This document shows positions 31,237 to 40,765 of a DNA stretch of 64,000 nucleotides, piece after piece (within the stretch, counting starts at the first letter, position 1; every line of letters starts with the position of its first letter). Location of the stretch: assembly GCF_014108865.1 (NCBI RefSeq), contig NZ_CP053928.1:3348001-3412000 (forward strand), read 5' to 3'. The position numbers and the translations under genes are program-made. The notes under the pieces are model-generated. The model made no database searches. It was not told the origin of the DNA and saw only the letters and a list, made by a program, of their open reading frames with translations. Source of the stretch: Nocardioides sp. WS12 (GTDB lineage: Bacteria; Actinomycetota; Actinomycetes; Propionibacteriales; Nocardioidaceae).

Positions 31237-32286
31237 CTAGCCGACCCGCACCCGCGGGTCGATGAATGCATAGAGGATGTCGACGATGATGTTGGCGGTG
31301 ATCACGAAGGCACCCGCGATGAGCACGATCCCGATCAGGACAGGCAGGTCGTAGTTGGTGTTCGCCGAGACCGCGAGCTTGCCGAGACCGTTGAAGTTGA
31401 AGATCGACTCGGTGATGATCGCGCCGCCCAGGACGCTGGCGAAGTCGAGACCGGCCATGGTGACCAGCGGCGTCAGCGCGGCCCGGAGCGCGTGCTTGAA
31501 CAGGACCTTCCGCGTCGCGAGGCCCTTGGCCCGCGCCGTCCGGACGTAGTCCTCTGCCTGCGACTCGAGGACGAAGGCACGCGTCATCCGGACGTAGCCG
31601 GCCATGTAGAGCATGGCCAGGGTCACCGCCGGGAGCAGCAGGTTGGAGGCCCATTCGAGGACTCCGCCGTCAGCGATCGATGTGTACGTCGGCAGCGGAT
31701 AGATCTCCCACTTGATGGAGATGTAGCGCAGCAGGAACGTACCGATGAAGAACGAGGGGAACGCGTAGAGGAACAGGGACGTGCCGACGATGCCGCGATC
31801 GAGGAACGATCCCTTGGTCACTGCCGCCAGGACACCGATCAGCACGCCGAAGAAGATCCAGATGATCACGGCTGCCAGAGCGATGGAGAAGGTGACGGGC
31901 AGAGCCTCGCCCACCATCTCGTTGACGGTCTTGACGCTGTAGGTCGAGTAGCCGAAGCAGGGTGCCGCACAGTCGACGACGTTCTCCGGGGCAGCCTTGC
32001 GGAGCTCTTCGTCTGCCGGGAACTGACGGCCGTTCACGATGCCCTTGGCGAAGGTGCCCCACATCTCGGCGGGGCCCTTGATGTTGCTCTCCCAGACGCC
32101 GCCATCGCGCGACGGGTAGCCGAGTGCCTTGCGGGCCTGCTCGCGCTGGACGGGCGAGCAGTTCTTGCCACAGGCGTACTGCGCCGGGTCGACGGGCGAG
32201 GCGAAGAACAGCGTGAACGTCACCAGGCTCATCGCCAGAAGCATCGCGGCGCCGACGAAGATGCGGCGGATGACGTAGGCCAGCAT
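31237..32286 (-). CDS. Oligopeptide ABC transporter, permease (DppB/OppB type)
   Basis: An integral membrane permease of 349 residues. The N-terminus MLAYVIRRIFVGAAMLLAMS matches the OppB/DppB family, a long extracellular loop follows (residues 35-110), then the core of five membrane segments with the EAA-like loop (FVLESQAEDYVRTARAKGL). GAGGTG lies 8 bases before the ATG. It follows two hairpins after the binding-protein gene. Confidence 0.93.
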   Translation of the reverse strand: MLAYVIRRIFVGAAMLLAMSLVTFTLFFASPVDPAQYACGKNCSPVQREQARKALGYPSRDGGVWESNIKGPAEMWGTFAKGIVNGRQFPADEELRKAAPENVVDCAAPCFGYSTYSVKTVNEMVGEALPVTFSIALAAVIIWIFFGVLIGVLAAVTKGSFLDRGIVGTSLFLYAFPSFFIGTFLLRYISIKWEIYPLPTYTSIADGGVLEWASNLLLPAVTLAMLYMAGYVRMTRAFVLESQAEDYVRTARAKGLATRKVLFKHALRAALTPLVTMAGLDFASVLGGAIITESIFNFNGLGKLAVSANTNYDLPVLIGIVLIAGAFVITANIIVDILYAFIDPRVRVG

Positions 32287-32357
32287 GCGGGAATCACCTC
32301 AGGGGTCGATGGCGACGGAAAAGGGGAGGGCCCGAGACACCTGGGCCACTCCGGCGG

Positions 32358-32392
32358 CCGGATGGACACGGACTGAGTCCGGGTCCATCCGG
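32358..32392 (-). terminator. Hairpin downstream of the peptide-binding protein gene (distal)
   Basis: A 10-bp perfect stem (CCGGATGGAC / GTCCATCCGG) with an inner GGACTGAGTCC-type fold. It lies between the binding-protein gene and the dppB-type permease gene and could partially terminate transcription or protect the upstream mRNA. Confidence 0.6.
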
Positions 32393-32427
32393 CTGCGCGG
32401 TGGTGTGGGTGTGCTCAGGAACGAGCA

Positions 32428-32472
32428 CCCCGGTGGTGGGTGAGGCGCCACCTGGACTCCTCACCCACCGGG
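32428..32472 (-). terminator. Hairpin just after the peptide-binding protein gene (proximal)
   Basis: A long stem, CCCGGTGGTGGGTGAGG paired with CCTCACCCACCGGG (one 3-base bulge), starting 6 bases after the stop codon. It is a likely partial terminator or RNA stabiliser. Confidence 0.65.
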
Positions 32473-32477
32473 ATGAA

Positions 32478-34199
32478 TCACTTGACGCTGATCAGCCCCA
32501 GGTCCGCGAACCCGTTGGACGCCGGGGTGGTGGCGAAGTTGACCTTCGACCCGTGCACCCAGTTGAACAGCGAGATCTCGAGCGGGACGTAGGCGTAGTC
32601 CTTACCAAGAACCGCGTCAGCGGCCTGGAGGGCCTTCGTCTGCTCTTCGAGCGTGCCGGCAGCCTGCGCCTCGTCGACGAGCTTGTTGAACTCGTCGCTC
32701 TTGTAGTTGCCGTAGTCCTGGTTGTTGGAGGACGGCGTGAGGTTGATGCGGCTGTCGAACAGCGGAGCGGTGACCGTCAGTGCCGACGGCCAGTCCGCAC
32801 CCCAACCGGCCCACGTGACGTCCGAGTCAGCGTTGGGGTCCTGGATGGTCGGGTAGTAGGCGTCGGTCAGCGGGTTGAGCGTCGTCTCGAAGCCCGACTT
32901 GTCCCACGTCTCCTTCAGCGCAGCAGCCTGCTTGTCAGCAGTCTCCGACGCACCGTCGTACGTGAACTTGAGCTTGTACGGCAGCTTGACACCCGCATCT
33001 TCAAGGATCTTCTTGGCGGCGTCGGGGTCGCCGGCGCCCAGGTCCTTGAACTGCTCGACCGGCTGGTAGCCCGGAACAACCGGGTTCACGATCGAGTCGG
33101 CCTTCTTGTAGAACTTCTCGCCACCACCGGCGGTGATCCACGCCTCGACGTTCGTGGCGACGGCAAGCGCCTCACGAACCTCCAGCGAGAGCCGCTTGGT
33201 GTTCGGCACCAGGTAGTCGACGTACGGCGACTCGACGTTCTGGTAACGGTCCTTGAGGGCCGAAGCCTGGGCGATGTACTGCGGCAGGACGCGCGTACCG
33301 GTGACAGCAGCCTGAACCTCGGCGTTGTCCTGGATCAGCAGGTCGTTGATCGTCTCCGGCGTCTTGCCAATGTCGAAGATGATCTTCTCCGGGTTGGCCT
33401 GACGGTTCTCCGGGGAGTCCGTCGAAGCGTCGTACTCCGGGTTGCGAACGAGCGTGCCGCCCTTGTTCTCGTCCCACTTGCCCTCGAGCATGTACGGGCC
33501 GTTCGAGAAGATCTCGAAGTTGGAGCCCTCACCCTTGTCGAGGTCGGCGCGGTACGGGTCCAGCATGTGCAACGCCGCGATGGCGAGCGGGAAGTCCGGC
33601 CACGCCTTCTTGAAGTTGTACGTGATGGTCTTGCCGTCGCAGGTGACGGCCTTGTCGAAGTCCGCCTGGCCCTTGTCGGTGTAGGGGCCCTTGTAGACCG
33701 GAGCGCCGTCGGCATCCGAGGGGATGTCGAGGTAGCTCAGGAGGTAGTTCGGGCCACCGGTGATGACGTCGTTGGCGAAGGCACGCGAGGCTCCGTACTT
33801 GAAGTCCTCACACGTGATGTCCTTGCCGTCCTGCCAGGTGACGCCGTCCTTGACGGTGAACTTCCACACCTTGCCGTCGTCGCTGGACGTACCCGTGTCG
33901 GTTGCGAGGTCGGCGACCGGCGTGTTGGCGGTCTCGATGTCGGTCGCGGTCGGGAAGGTGACGAGCTGGCGGTAGACGGTGCGACTGAGGTTGCTGATGT
34001 CACGGCCGACGTAGACCCGGTGCGGGTCCGTGTGGCCCATCGGGCTGGCGAGCAGGTAGGTCAGCGTCCCGCCCTTCGTGGCTTTCGTCGGGTTCGACGA
34101 GTCGTCATCGTCGCTGCTTCCACCGCCACAGGCGGCGAGAGAGACCACCAAGGCAGCCGTAGCGGACGCCGCGAGCAGCCGCTTTCGAGTGTTGGCCAT
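32478..34199 (-). CDS. Oligopeptide ABC transporter, substrate-binding lipoprotein
   Basis: A 573-residue family 5 extracellular solute-binding protein (SBP_bac_5). Lipoprotein signal: basic start, hydrophobic ATAALVVSLAAC with C24 as lipidation site, then a flexible Gly/Ser/Asp linker. The typical GGTLTYLL...HTDPHRVY start and the YGASRAFAND motif are visible. A strong ribosome binding site (AAGGAGAA) precedes the ATG. Peptides or similar oligomers are the expected substrates; the exact ligand cannot be read. Confidence 0.94.
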   Translation of the reverse strand: MANTRKRLLAASATAALVVSLAACGGGSSDDDDSSNPTKATKGGTLTYLLASPMGHTDPHRVYVGRDISNLSRTVYRQLVTFPTATDIETANTPVADLATDTGTSSDDGKVWKFTVKDGVTWQDGKDITCEDFKYGASRAFANDVITGGPNYLLSYLDIPSDADGAPVYKGPYTDKGQADFDKAVTCDGKTITYNFKKAWPDFPLAIAALHMLDPYRADLDKGEGSNFEIFSNGPYMLEGKWDENKGGTLVRNPEYDASTDSPENRQANPEKIIFDIGKTPETINDLLIQDNAEVQAAVTGTRVLPQYIAQASALKDRYQNVESPYVDYLVPNTKRLSLEVREALAVATNVEAWITAGGGEKFYKKADSIVNPVVPGYQPVEQFKDLGAGDPDAAKKILEDAGVKLPYKLKFTYDGASETADKQAAALKETWDKSGFETTLNPLTDAYYPTIQDPNADSDVTWAGWGADWPSALTVTAPLFDSRINLTPSSNNQDYGNYKSDEFNKLVDEAQAAGTLEEQTKALQAADAVLGKDYAYVPLEISLFNWVHGSKVNFATTPASNGFADLGLISVK

Positions 34200-34270
34200 G
34201 AATTCTCCTTCAGTGTGTACGCGCCTGACGGCGGCACATTCGGCGGCGACCTGCCGTCGAAGATCTTGGG

Positions 34271-35281
34271 TTATCGGTTGGACTTCGGGTCGAGGGCATC
34301 ACGCATGCCGTCGCCGAGGAGGTTGAAGCAGACGACGATCAACGCGATGGCGAAAGCGGGCGAGAAGAAGTAGACGAAGTCGAACTGCGCGTAGTTGAGC
34401 GAGTCGCGCAGCACGTTGCCCAGGGTCGGCGTCGGCGGCTTGATGCTGACGCCGAGATAGCTCAGGGCAGCCTCCGCCGAGATGTACGCCGGCAGCAGGA
34501 GCGTGAACGACACCAGCAGCGGCGCCCACAGGTTCGGCAGGATCTCCTTGAAGTACATCCGGAACCGCGAAGCGCCGAACAGGGTCGCCGCGTGCACGAA
34601 CTCGCGTTCGCGGATCGACAGCACCTGTCCGCGGATCAGCCGCGCAATGGGCGGCCAACCGAAGAGCGCCAGGAAGACGACGACGTACGTCGCCCAGGCC
34701 AGGTCACCCTCGGGCACATTCAAGTTCTTGGTGAGCAGTGCATACATCGGCGCCGACAGGGCCAGCAGCATCAGCGTCGAGGGGAACGAAAGGGTCAGGT
34801 CGATCAGTCGGCCGATGATGCCGTCCGTGAAGCCCCCGGTGAAGCCCGCAATGATGCCGAGGACCGTGCCGATGGCCATCGCGAGGAGGCTCGCGATGAG
34901 GGCGATCGTGAGCGACAGCGTCGTACCGAGCCACACCCGGGCCATGACGTCGCGGCCGGTGCCGGGCTCCACACCCAGCGGATGGCTCCAGCTGATGCCG
35001 CCGAGCGGACCGTCAGGAAGGGTGAACTCGTTGAGCAGGTTCTGGTGGTAGCTGGTCGGGTCGAGCACACCGAACTTCACCAGCAACGGCGCCAGGATCC
35101 CGCCGATGATGTAGAGCGCCACGATGATGAACGACACCATCGAGAGCTTGTCCTTGCGGAACCGCTCCATCGCGAGTCGTGTCGGTGACTTGCCCTCGAC
35201 CTTGCCGCGATCCATGTCGTCCGGATGACCGGTGGGGTCGGGCAGACCCTCGCTCTCGAGGTTGCTCACCGTGGTGGTCAT
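34271..35281 (-). CDS. Oligopeptide ABC transporter, permease (DppC/OppC type)
   Basis: A 336-residue second permease with six predicted membrane segments. The N-terminus has MERFRKDKLSMVSFIIVALY, the OppC N-terminal domain, and the core carries the EAA loop REREFVHAATLFGASRFRMY and HILPNLWAP-like sequence (KEILPNLWAP). It is the first gene of the operon, with a hairpin and the ribosome binding site AGAGGTG before the ATG. The order permease-binding protein-permease-ATPase-ATPase is less common than binding protein first. Confidence 0.93.
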   Translation of the reverse strand: MTTTVSNLESEGLPDPTGHPDDMDRGKVEGKSPTRLAMERFRKDKLSMVSFIIVALYIIGGILAPLLVKFGVLDPTSYHQNLLNEFTLPDGPLGGISWSHPLGVEPGTGRDVMARVWLGTTLSLTIALIASLLAMAIGTVLGIIAGFTGGFTDGIIGRLIDLTLSFPSTLMLLALSAPMYALLTKNLNVPEGDLAWATYVVVFLALFGWPPIARLIRGQVLSIREREFVHAATLFGASRFRMYFKEILPNLWAPLLVSFTLLLPAYISAEAALSYLGVSIKPPTPTLGNVLRDSLNYAQFDFVYFFSPAFAIALIVVCFNLLGDGMRDALDPKSNR

Positions 35282-35291
35282 GTCACCTCTA

Positions 35292-35319
35292 CGTCCCGTT
35301 GCTCGCCGCCAACGGGACG
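35292..35319 (-). promoter_or_regulatory. Leader hairpin before the transporter operon
   Basis: A perfect 10-bp stem (CGTCCCGTTG / CAACGGGACG) with an 8-base loop, directly before the AGAGGTG ribosome binding site of the first permease gene. It could affect translation start or mRNA stability. A third copy of CGTCCCGTT lies at 35327-35335 and could form a competing fold. Confidence 0.5.
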
Positions 35320-35366
35320 TTGTGAGCCGTCCCGTTCAGTGCCGTCCGATGTCGGCACCGCGAGCG

Positions 35367-35372
35367 ACATTA
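35367..35372 (-). promoter_or_regulatory. Putative -10 box of the peptide transporter operon
   Basis: TAATGT on the minus strand, giving a leader of about 80 bases that includes the 35292-35319 hairpin. No clear -35 was seen. Confidence 0.35.
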
Positions 35373-35428
35373 GGTGCTCCGGTTGCGCCAAAGCGATAGC
35401 GACGCGGTAACGGTTTGGTCTCGACCTA

Positions 35429-35445
35429 CCGGAAAATCCTTCCGG
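35429..35445 (-). terminator. Hairpin after aspS
   Basis: CCGGAA-AATCC-TTCCGG, a perfect 6-bp stem, 10 bases past the aspS stop. A possible terminator of hisS-aspS. Confidence 0.45.
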
Positions 35446-35454
35446 CCCGAACGG

Positions 35455-37227
35455 TCAGGACTTGGTTTCGTCCTCCGGACGGGCGTCCACACCGGCTTCC
35501 TTGCGCTGATCGGCCGTGATGGGCGCAGGAGCAGCCGTCAACGGGTCGTAGCCGCCACCGGACTTCGGGAACGCGATCACCTCACGAATCGAGTCCACCT
35601 TGGCCAGCATCGCGACGATGCGGTCCATGCCGACAGCGATGCCGCCGTGCGGCGGCGCGCCGAACTTGAAGGCGTCGAGAAGGAACCCGAACTTCTCCTG
35701 GGCGTCCTCCTCGCTGATGCCCATCACCGAGAAGACGCGCTTCTGGACGTCCTCACGGTGGATCCGGATCGAGCCACCGCCGAGTTCGCTGCCATTGCAG
35801 ACGATGTCGTAGGCGTAGGCCAGGGCGCTGCCGGGGTCGGTGTCGAAGGTGTCGGCGAACTCGGGCTTGGGGCCGGTGAACGCGTGGTGCACGGCGGTCC
35901 ATGCGCCGGCGCCCACGGCCACGTCACCGGACGCGACAGCGTCGGAGGCGGGCTCGAACATCGGGGCGTCGACCACCCACGTGAACGCAAAGGCGTCCTC
36001 GTCGATGAGGTCGCAGCGACGGCCGATCTCCAGTCGGGCAGCACCCAGGAGGGCACGGCTGGACTTGGTGGCGCCGGCACCGAAGAAGATGCAGTCCCCC
36101 GGCTCGGCACCGACGTGGGCAGCCAGGCCGGCCTGTTCGGTCTCGGAAAGGTTCTTGGCCACCGGACCGCCGAGCGAGCCGTCCTCGGTGACGAGCACAT
36201 ACGCCAGTCCCTTGGCGCCGCGCTGCTTGGCCCACTCCTGCCAGGCGTCGAGCTTCTTGCGCGGCTGGCTGGCGCCACCGGGCATCACCACCGCGCCGAC
36301 GTACTCGGCCTGGAAGACGCGGAACGTCGTTTCCTTGAAGTACTCGGTGCAGTCGACGAGCTCGTTGCCCATGCGGAGGTCCGGCTTGTCGGACCCGAAG
36401 CGAGCCATCGCGTCGGCGTACGTCATGCGCGGGATCGGACGCGGGATGTCGTAACCGATCTGGTCCCACATCGCGGCGAGCACGTCCTCCATGAGGGCAA
36501 TGACGTCCTCCTGGTCGGCGAAGCTCAGCTCGATGTCGAGCTGGGTGAACTCGGGCTGGCGGTCGGCACGGAAGTCCTCGTCGCGGTAGCAGCGCGCGAT
36601 CTGGTAGTACCGCTCGAGGCCGCCGACCATGAGCAACTGCTTGAACAGCTGCGGGCTCTGGGGCAGGGCGTACCAGCTGCCCGGCGCGAGACGAGCAGGC
36701 ACCAGGAAGTCGCGTGCGCCTTCGGGCGTCGACCGGGTCAGGGTCGGCGTCTCCACCTCGACGAAGCCGTGCTGGTCCAGCACGTCGCGGGCGGCCTTGT
36801 TGACCTTGCTGCGCAGCCGGAGGGCGTGCGCAGGGCCGCTGCGGCGCAGGTCGAGGTAGCGGTGCTTGAGGCGCACCTCCTCGCCGACGTCGACGTGGTC
36901 GCTGATCGGGAACGGCAGCGGAGCAGCGGGGTTCAGCACCTCGACCTCGGTCGCCACGACCTCGATCGCACCGGTGGGCAGGTTGGGGTTCTCGTTGCCC
37001 TCGATGCGGGCGACGACCTCGCCGGTCACCTTGAGGCAGAACTCTGCACGCAGGCTGTGCGCGACGGCCTCGTCACGGATGACGACCTGGACGATCCCGC
37101 TGGACTCGCGGAGGTCGATGAAGGCCACACCGCCGTGGTCGCGCCGGTTGGCCACCCACCCGGCAAGGGTGACGGTCTGGCCGACGTGCTCGGCGCGGAG
37201 TGCGCCGGCGTCCTGGGTGCGGATCAC
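35455..37227 (-). CDS. aspS: Aspartyl-tRNA synthetase
   Basis: Charges tRNA-Asp (possibly tRNA-Asn too in species without AsnS). 590 residues: OB-fold anticodon domain at the start ([20 protein letters not shown]), class II core ([24 protein letters not shown]), the bacterial GAD insertion, and motif 3 in [17 protein letters not shown] start overlapping the hisS stop (GTGA). Confidence 0.97.
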   Translation of the reverse strand: MIRTQDAGALRAEHVGQTVTLAGWVANRRDHGGVAFIDLRESSGIVQVVIRDEAVAHSLRAEFCLKVTGEVVARIEGNENPNLPTGAIEVVATEVEVLNPAAPLPFPISDHVDVGEEVRLKHRYLDLRRSGPAHALRLRSKVNKAARDVLDQHGFVEVETPTLTRSTPEGARDFLVPARLAPGSWYALPQSPQLFKQLLMVGGLERYYQIARCYRDEDFRADRQPEFTQLDIELSFADQEDVIALMEDVLAAMWDQIGYDIPRPIPRMTYADAMARFGSDKPDLRMGNELVDCTEYFKETTFRVFQAEYVGAVVMPGGASQPRKKLDAWQEWAKQRGAKGLAYVLVTEDGSLGGPVAKNLSETEQAGLAAHVGAEPGDCIFFGAGATKSSRALLGAARLEIGRRCDLIDEDAFAFTWVVDAPMFEPASDAVASGDVAVGAGAWTAVHHAFTGPKPEFADTFDTDPGSALAYAYDIVCNGSELGGGSIRIHREDVQKRVFSVMGISEEDAQEKFGFLLDAFKFGAPPHGGIAVGMDRIVAMLAKVDSIREVIAFPKSGGGYDPLTAAPAPITADQRKEAGVDARPEDETKS

Positions 37228-38657
37228 GAGAGTTCCTTTTCGGTGGAGTCGGTGGTGATTTCAGTGGTGGAGATGGCCAGAACCCGCGGGCGCAGGTCCT
37301 GGCTCGGAGGCTGCCACGTCGCCGGGTCTGCTGCGACCTGGTTTCCGTCGCGGATGTCCTTGACCTCGTGGTTCACGGTGCCGTCCTCAGCGCCGCCCTC
37401 AGCGCCGCCCTCAGCGAGCGAGGAGAACCAGACGTACGGAATGCCACGCCGCTCAGCGTGACGGATCTGCTTGCCGAACTTCGCAGCGGTCGGTGCCACC
37501 TCGCAGGGAATGCCCCGCGCACGCAGCGCGGTCGCGGTCGCGTCTGCCTCGGCGCGGGCGTCCTCGTTGGTGAGGGCAACCAGAACCACGCTCGGGACCG
37601 AGCGGTTCGAGGTGAGCAGGCCGCGCTGGACGAGAGGCACCAGCACGCGGCTGACGCCGAGCGAGATGCCCACGCCGGGGTACGTCGTACGACCGTCGCT
37701 GGCGAGGGCGTCGTAGCGACCGCCCGAGCAGATCGAGCCCAGCGACTCGTAGCCGTCGAGGCGGGTCTCGAACACCGTGCCGGTGTAGTAGTCCAGGCCG
37801 CGCGCGATCGACAGGTCCGCCTCGATCCGAACCGTGTCGGTGGCGAACGGACTGCACGCACGGACCAGGGTCGCGAGCTCGTCGAGGCCCTCGTCGAGGA
37901 GTTCGTCCTTGACCCCGAGGGCGCGGACCTGGTCGACAAAGGTGTCGTCAGTCGTGCGGATCGTCGCCAGGGCAAGGGCCTTGTCGGCCTGGTCCTCCGT
38001 GACGCCCGCTTCAGTGAGCAGCAACTCGCGAACCTTTGCGGGGTCGAGCTTGTCGAGCTTGTCGACGAGGCGCATCACCTCGTCGATCCCGGCGACGGAG
38101 ATGCCGAGGCCGGCGTAGAAGCCCTGGATCAACTTGCGGTTGTTGACCTGGAGCCGGAACCCCGGGAGCCCGATCGATTCTGGGTTGGCGAGGCGCGAGA
38201 GGGCCTCGAGCATGACCCGGGCGACCTCCACGTCGTGGTGGAAGGGCAGGTCGTCGCGGCCGACGATGTCGATGTCGGCCTGCGTGAACTCGCGGAAGCG
38301 CCCTTCCTGGGGTCGTTCACCGCGCCAGACCTTCTGGATCTGGTAGCGGCGGAAGGGGAACTCCAGCTTTCCGGCGTTCTCCAGGACGTAGCGCGCAAAG
38401 GGCACCGTGAGGTCGAAGTGCAGCCCGATCCCGGCGTCCTTGCCCGACTCGTCGTGCAGGCGCTTGAGGACGTAGACCTCCTTGGAGGTGTCGCCCTTGC
38501 GCAGCAACTGGTCGAGAGGCTCGACCGCACGGGTCTCGATGTTGGCGAAGCCGTGCAGTTCGAAGGTGCGCGCCAGGGTCGCCACGACCTCCTGCTCGAC
38601 GTGACGCTGCGCAGGCAGGAACTCGGGAAACCCGCTGAGCGGGGTGGGCTTGGCCAT
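37224..38657 (-). CDS. hisS: Histidyl-tRNA synthetase
   Basis: Charges tRNA-His. Class II core: motif 2 [20 protein letters not shown], the histidine-specific [13 protein letters not shown], and GGRYDAL. 477 residues, longer than the usual 420-450. The excess is a C-terminal tail after the anticodon domain, with [12 protein letters not shown] coded by a 12-bp tandem repeat. Four bases after the hydrolase gene; overlaps aspS. Confidence 0.97.
   Translation of the reverse strand: MAKPTPLSGFPEFLPAQRHVEQEVVATLARTFELHGFANIETRAVEPLDQLLRKGDTSKEVYVLKRLHDESGKDAGIGLHFDLTVPFARYVLENAGKLEFPFRRYQIQKVWRGERPQEGRFREFTQADIDIVGRDDLPFHHDVEVARVMLEALSRLANPESIGLPGFRLQVNNRKLIQGFYAGLGISVAGIDEVMRLVDKLDKLDPAKVRELLLTEAGVTEDQADKALALATIRTTDDTFVDQVRALGVKDELLDEGLDELATLVRACSPFATDTVRIEADLSIARGLDYYTGTVFETRLDGYESLGSICSGGRYDALASDGRTTYPGVGISLGVSRVLVPLVQRGLLTSNRSVPSVVLVALTNEDARAEADATATALRARGIPCEVAPTAAKFGKQIRHAERRGIPYVWFSSLAEGGAEGGAEDGTVNHEVKDIRDGNQVAADPATWQPPSQDLRPRVLAISTTEITTDSTEKELS
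37385..37417. repeat. 12-bp tandem repeat near the 3' end of hisS
   Basis: CCTCAGCGCCGC repeated about 2.8 times; codes the [10 protein letters not shown] stretch of the HisS tail. Confidence 0.65.
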
Positions 38658-38661
38658 GGAA

Positions 38662-39372
38662 CTACAGACCTCTGGTCACTCGGCCTGCGGAACCCGAGTC
38701 GAGCAGATCCAGCAGGAAGGGGTTGGACGCACGCTCGCGACCGATGGACGTCTGTTCGCCGTGGCCGGGCAGCACGACGATGTCGTCGGCCAGCGGCAAC
38801 ACCTTCGAGGTGAGCGAGCGAAGCATGGCGGCATGATCGCCGCCGGGCAGATCGGTGCGACCGATCGAGCCCTGGAACAGCAGGTCACCGGAGAACATCA
38901 GCTCCGAGATGTCTTGGTCGCCGTACGGCGTCCGGAACGTCACCGAGCCGGGCGTGTGGCCGGGCGTGTGGTCCACGACGACCTGCAGCCCGGCGAGCTC
39001 GAGGGCGGCGCCGTCGGCGAGCTCCTCGACGCGGTCGGGCTCCGTGAACTCGTACTTGCCGCCGAGGAGCATGCCTGCAGTCTCGGCGGACATGCCAGCC
39101 ATGGGATTGGCCAACAGGTGCCGGTCATCGGGGTGGATCCACGCAGTCGCGTCGTACGCGCCCGCGACAGGGGTCACCGACCACATGTGATCGATGTGGC
39201 CGTGCGTCAACAACACGGCGACCGGCTTGAGGTTGTGCTCCCGGACGACGTCGGCGACGCCGCTGGCTGCGTCCTTGCCCGGGTCGATCACGATGCACTC
39301 AGAACCCGCTCCGGTGGCCGCGACATAGCAATTGGTGCCCCACGGTCCAGCGGGGAAGGCAGCGATGAGCAC
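38662..39372 (-). CDS. Metallo-beta-lactamase-fold hydrolase (glyoxalase II-like)
   Basis: A 236-residue MBL-fold hydrolase. The zinc motif HxHxDH appears as LLTHGHIDHMWSV, with further ligands in VDHTPGHTPGS, FSGDLLFQGSIGRTD and VLPGHGEQTSIG. This type lies next to hisS across actinobacteria and is usually called hydroxyacylglutathione hydrolase-like, but these organisms lack glutathione, so another thioester (for example of mycothiol) is likely. GTG start without ribosome binding site; leaderless-type promoter. Confidence 0.9.
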   Translation of the reverse strand: MLIAAFPAGPWGTNCYVAATGAGSECIVIDPGKDAASGVADVVREHNLKPVAVLLTHGHIDHMWSVTPVAGAYDATAWIHPDDRHLLANPMAGMSAETAGMLLGGKYEFTEPDRVEELADGAALELAGLQVVVDHTPGHTPGSVTFRTPYGDQDISELMFSGDLLFQGSIGRTDLPGGDHAAMLRSLTSKVLPLADDIVVLPGHGEQTSIGRERASNPFLLDLLDSGSAGRVTRGL

Positions 39373-39378
39373 CGACCC

Positions 39379-39384
39379 AGCCTA
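39379..39384 (-). promoter_or_regulatory. Leaderless promoter (-10) of the MBL-fold hydrolase gene
   Basis: TAGGCT on the minus strand, then 6 bases, then GTG at 39372. Confidence 0.55.
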
Positions 39385-39404
39385 TCGGCCTGAGGGTTCG
39401 GCAC

Positions 39405-39410
39405 TAGCAT
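39405..39410 (+). promoter_or_regulatory. Leaderless promoter (-10) of the DUF349 gene
   Basis: TAGCAT, 8 bases, then GTG at 39419. It diverges from the MBL-fold hydrolase promoter only about 20 bases away. Confidence 0.45.
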
Positions 39411-39418
39411 GGCCCACT

Positions 39419-40657
39419 GTGACTACCTCCGACTGGGGCCGCGTAGCTGATGACGGCACCGTCTATGTGAAGACATCCGATGGCGAACGCGCGGTTGGGC
39501 AGGTCCCCGACGTGCCTCCCGAGGAAGCCCTGGCCTTCTACACGAAGCGCTACGACAACATCGCGCTCGAAGTGGACCTGCTCCACAAGAGAGTGATTTC
39601 GGGGGTCCTGTCCCCCGAAGAGGCTGTCTCCTCGGTGAAGCTCGTACGCGACCAACTCGCCGACATCCATGCGGTGGGCGACCTGGCCATCCTCGGGCGC
39701 AAGCTCGACGAACTCGGCCCGGTCATCGCCATCCAGCGCGAGGCCCGCAAGGCCATCAAGGCGCAGAAGGCCACCGAGGCGCGCGAGCAGAAGGAGAAGC
39801 TCGCCGTCGAGGCCGAGAAGATCGCCGGCGGCCGCGACTGGCGCAACGGCGCCAACCGGCTGCGCGAGCTCCTCGACCAGTGGAAGCAACTGCCCCGCAT
39901 CGACAAGGCCGCCGACGACGCGCTCTGGAAGCGTTTCTCGACCGCCCGGTCGGCGTACACGAAGGCCCGCAAGGGGCACTTCGCCGAACAGGACGAGAAG
40001 CGCGAGGGCGCTCGCATCATCAAGGAGCGCCTGGCCACCGAGGCCGAGGCCCTCTCCAGTTCCACCGACTGGGGCCCGACCTCGGGCAAGTACCGCGACC
40101 TGATGCGCGACTGGAAGGCCGCCGGCCCCGCGCCGAAGAACGTCGACGACAAGCTCTGGCAGCGCTTCCGCGGCGCCCAGGACTCGTTCTTCGGAGCTCG
40201 TGACGCCGCCAACGCCGCCCTCGACACCGAGTTCGCCGCCAACGCCGAGGTCAAGGAAAGCTTGATCGTCGAGGCCGAAGCCGTCCTCGGCCCACTCGCC
40301 GAAACCGGCGACGTCGTCGCCGCCAAGGCCGCGTTCCGTCTCGTCGCCGACCGCTGGGACGAAGCCGGAAAGGTTCCGCGCGACCGGATCAAGGACCTCG
40401 AAGGCCGCATGCGCGCCGTCGAGCAGACCATCCGCAAGGCCGAGGACGACCAGTGGCGCAAGTCCGACCCCGAGAAGTCGGCCCGCGCCGACGACATGGT
40501 GTCCAAGCTCGAAGCCGCCATCGCCGAAGCCGAGGCCAAACTCGAAGCCGCCCGCGCCAAGGGTGACGCCAAGAAGATCCGCGACCTCGAAGAGAACCTC
40601 GAAGGCCGCCGGTCGTTCCTGGACATGGCGAAGAAGGCGTCTGCGGACTACCGCTGA
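39419..40657 (+). CDS. DUF349 helical-repeat protein
   Basis: A 412-residue, highly charged, all-helical protein with several DUF349 repeats. The repeat signature is visible as W-x5-RLRELLDQWKQLPRIDKAADD and again as YRDLMRDWKAAGPAPKNVDD with WQRFRGAQDSFF. The end is a coiled coil rich in Ala/Glu/Lys. Cytoplasmic, probably nucleic acid or protein binding; function not established. I start it at GTG 39419 because of the -10 box; an upstream frame overlaps the divergent gene. Confidence 0.88.
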   Translation: MTTSDWGRVADDGTVYVKTSDGERAVGQVPDVPPEEALAFYTKRYDNIALEVDLLHKRVISGVLSPEEAVSSVKLVRDQLADIHAVGDLAILGRKLDELGPVIAIQREARKAIKAQKATEAREQKEKLAVEAEKIAGGRDWRNGANRLRELLDQWKQLPRIDKAADDALWKRFSTARSAYTKARKGHFAEQDEKREGARIIKERLATEAEALSSSTDWGPTSGKYRDLMRDWKAAGPAPKNVDDKLWQRFRGAQDSFFGARDAANAALDTEFAANAEVKESLIVEAEAVLGPLAETGDVVAAKAAFRLVADRWDEAGKVPRDRIKDLEGRMRAVEQTIRKAEDDQWRKSDPEKSARADDMVSKLEAAIAEAEAKLEAARAKGDAKKIRDLEENLEGRRSFLDMAKKASADYR

Positions 40658-40663
40658 CGGGGT

Positions 40664-40744
40664 GCTGCAGGTATACCCGCTGAAGCGGGTATTCCTGCAC
40701 TCCTTGGCCGTTGCAACGGGCAGGAAGCGCAAGAAAGCGTCAGG
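40664..40744. repeat. 81-bp inverted repeat, left copy
   Basis: Pairs with 41817-41897 in inverted orientation (65 of 81 positions identical by my alignment). It holds two internal hairpins, one around CCGTTGCAACGG and one GCAGGAATACCCGCT/AGCGGGTATACCTGC. It lies between two convergent genes and could serve as a two-way terminator. Confidence 0.75.
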
Positions 40745-40765
40745 GAGTCCGACACCTGAAGCCTT

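Noticed and set aside
38806..38830. A further dispersed-repeat copy (TTCGAGGTGAGCGAGCGAAGC) in the MBL hydrolase gene
   Set aside because: The ends do not match the repeat and the coded protein stretch looks like normal family sequence.
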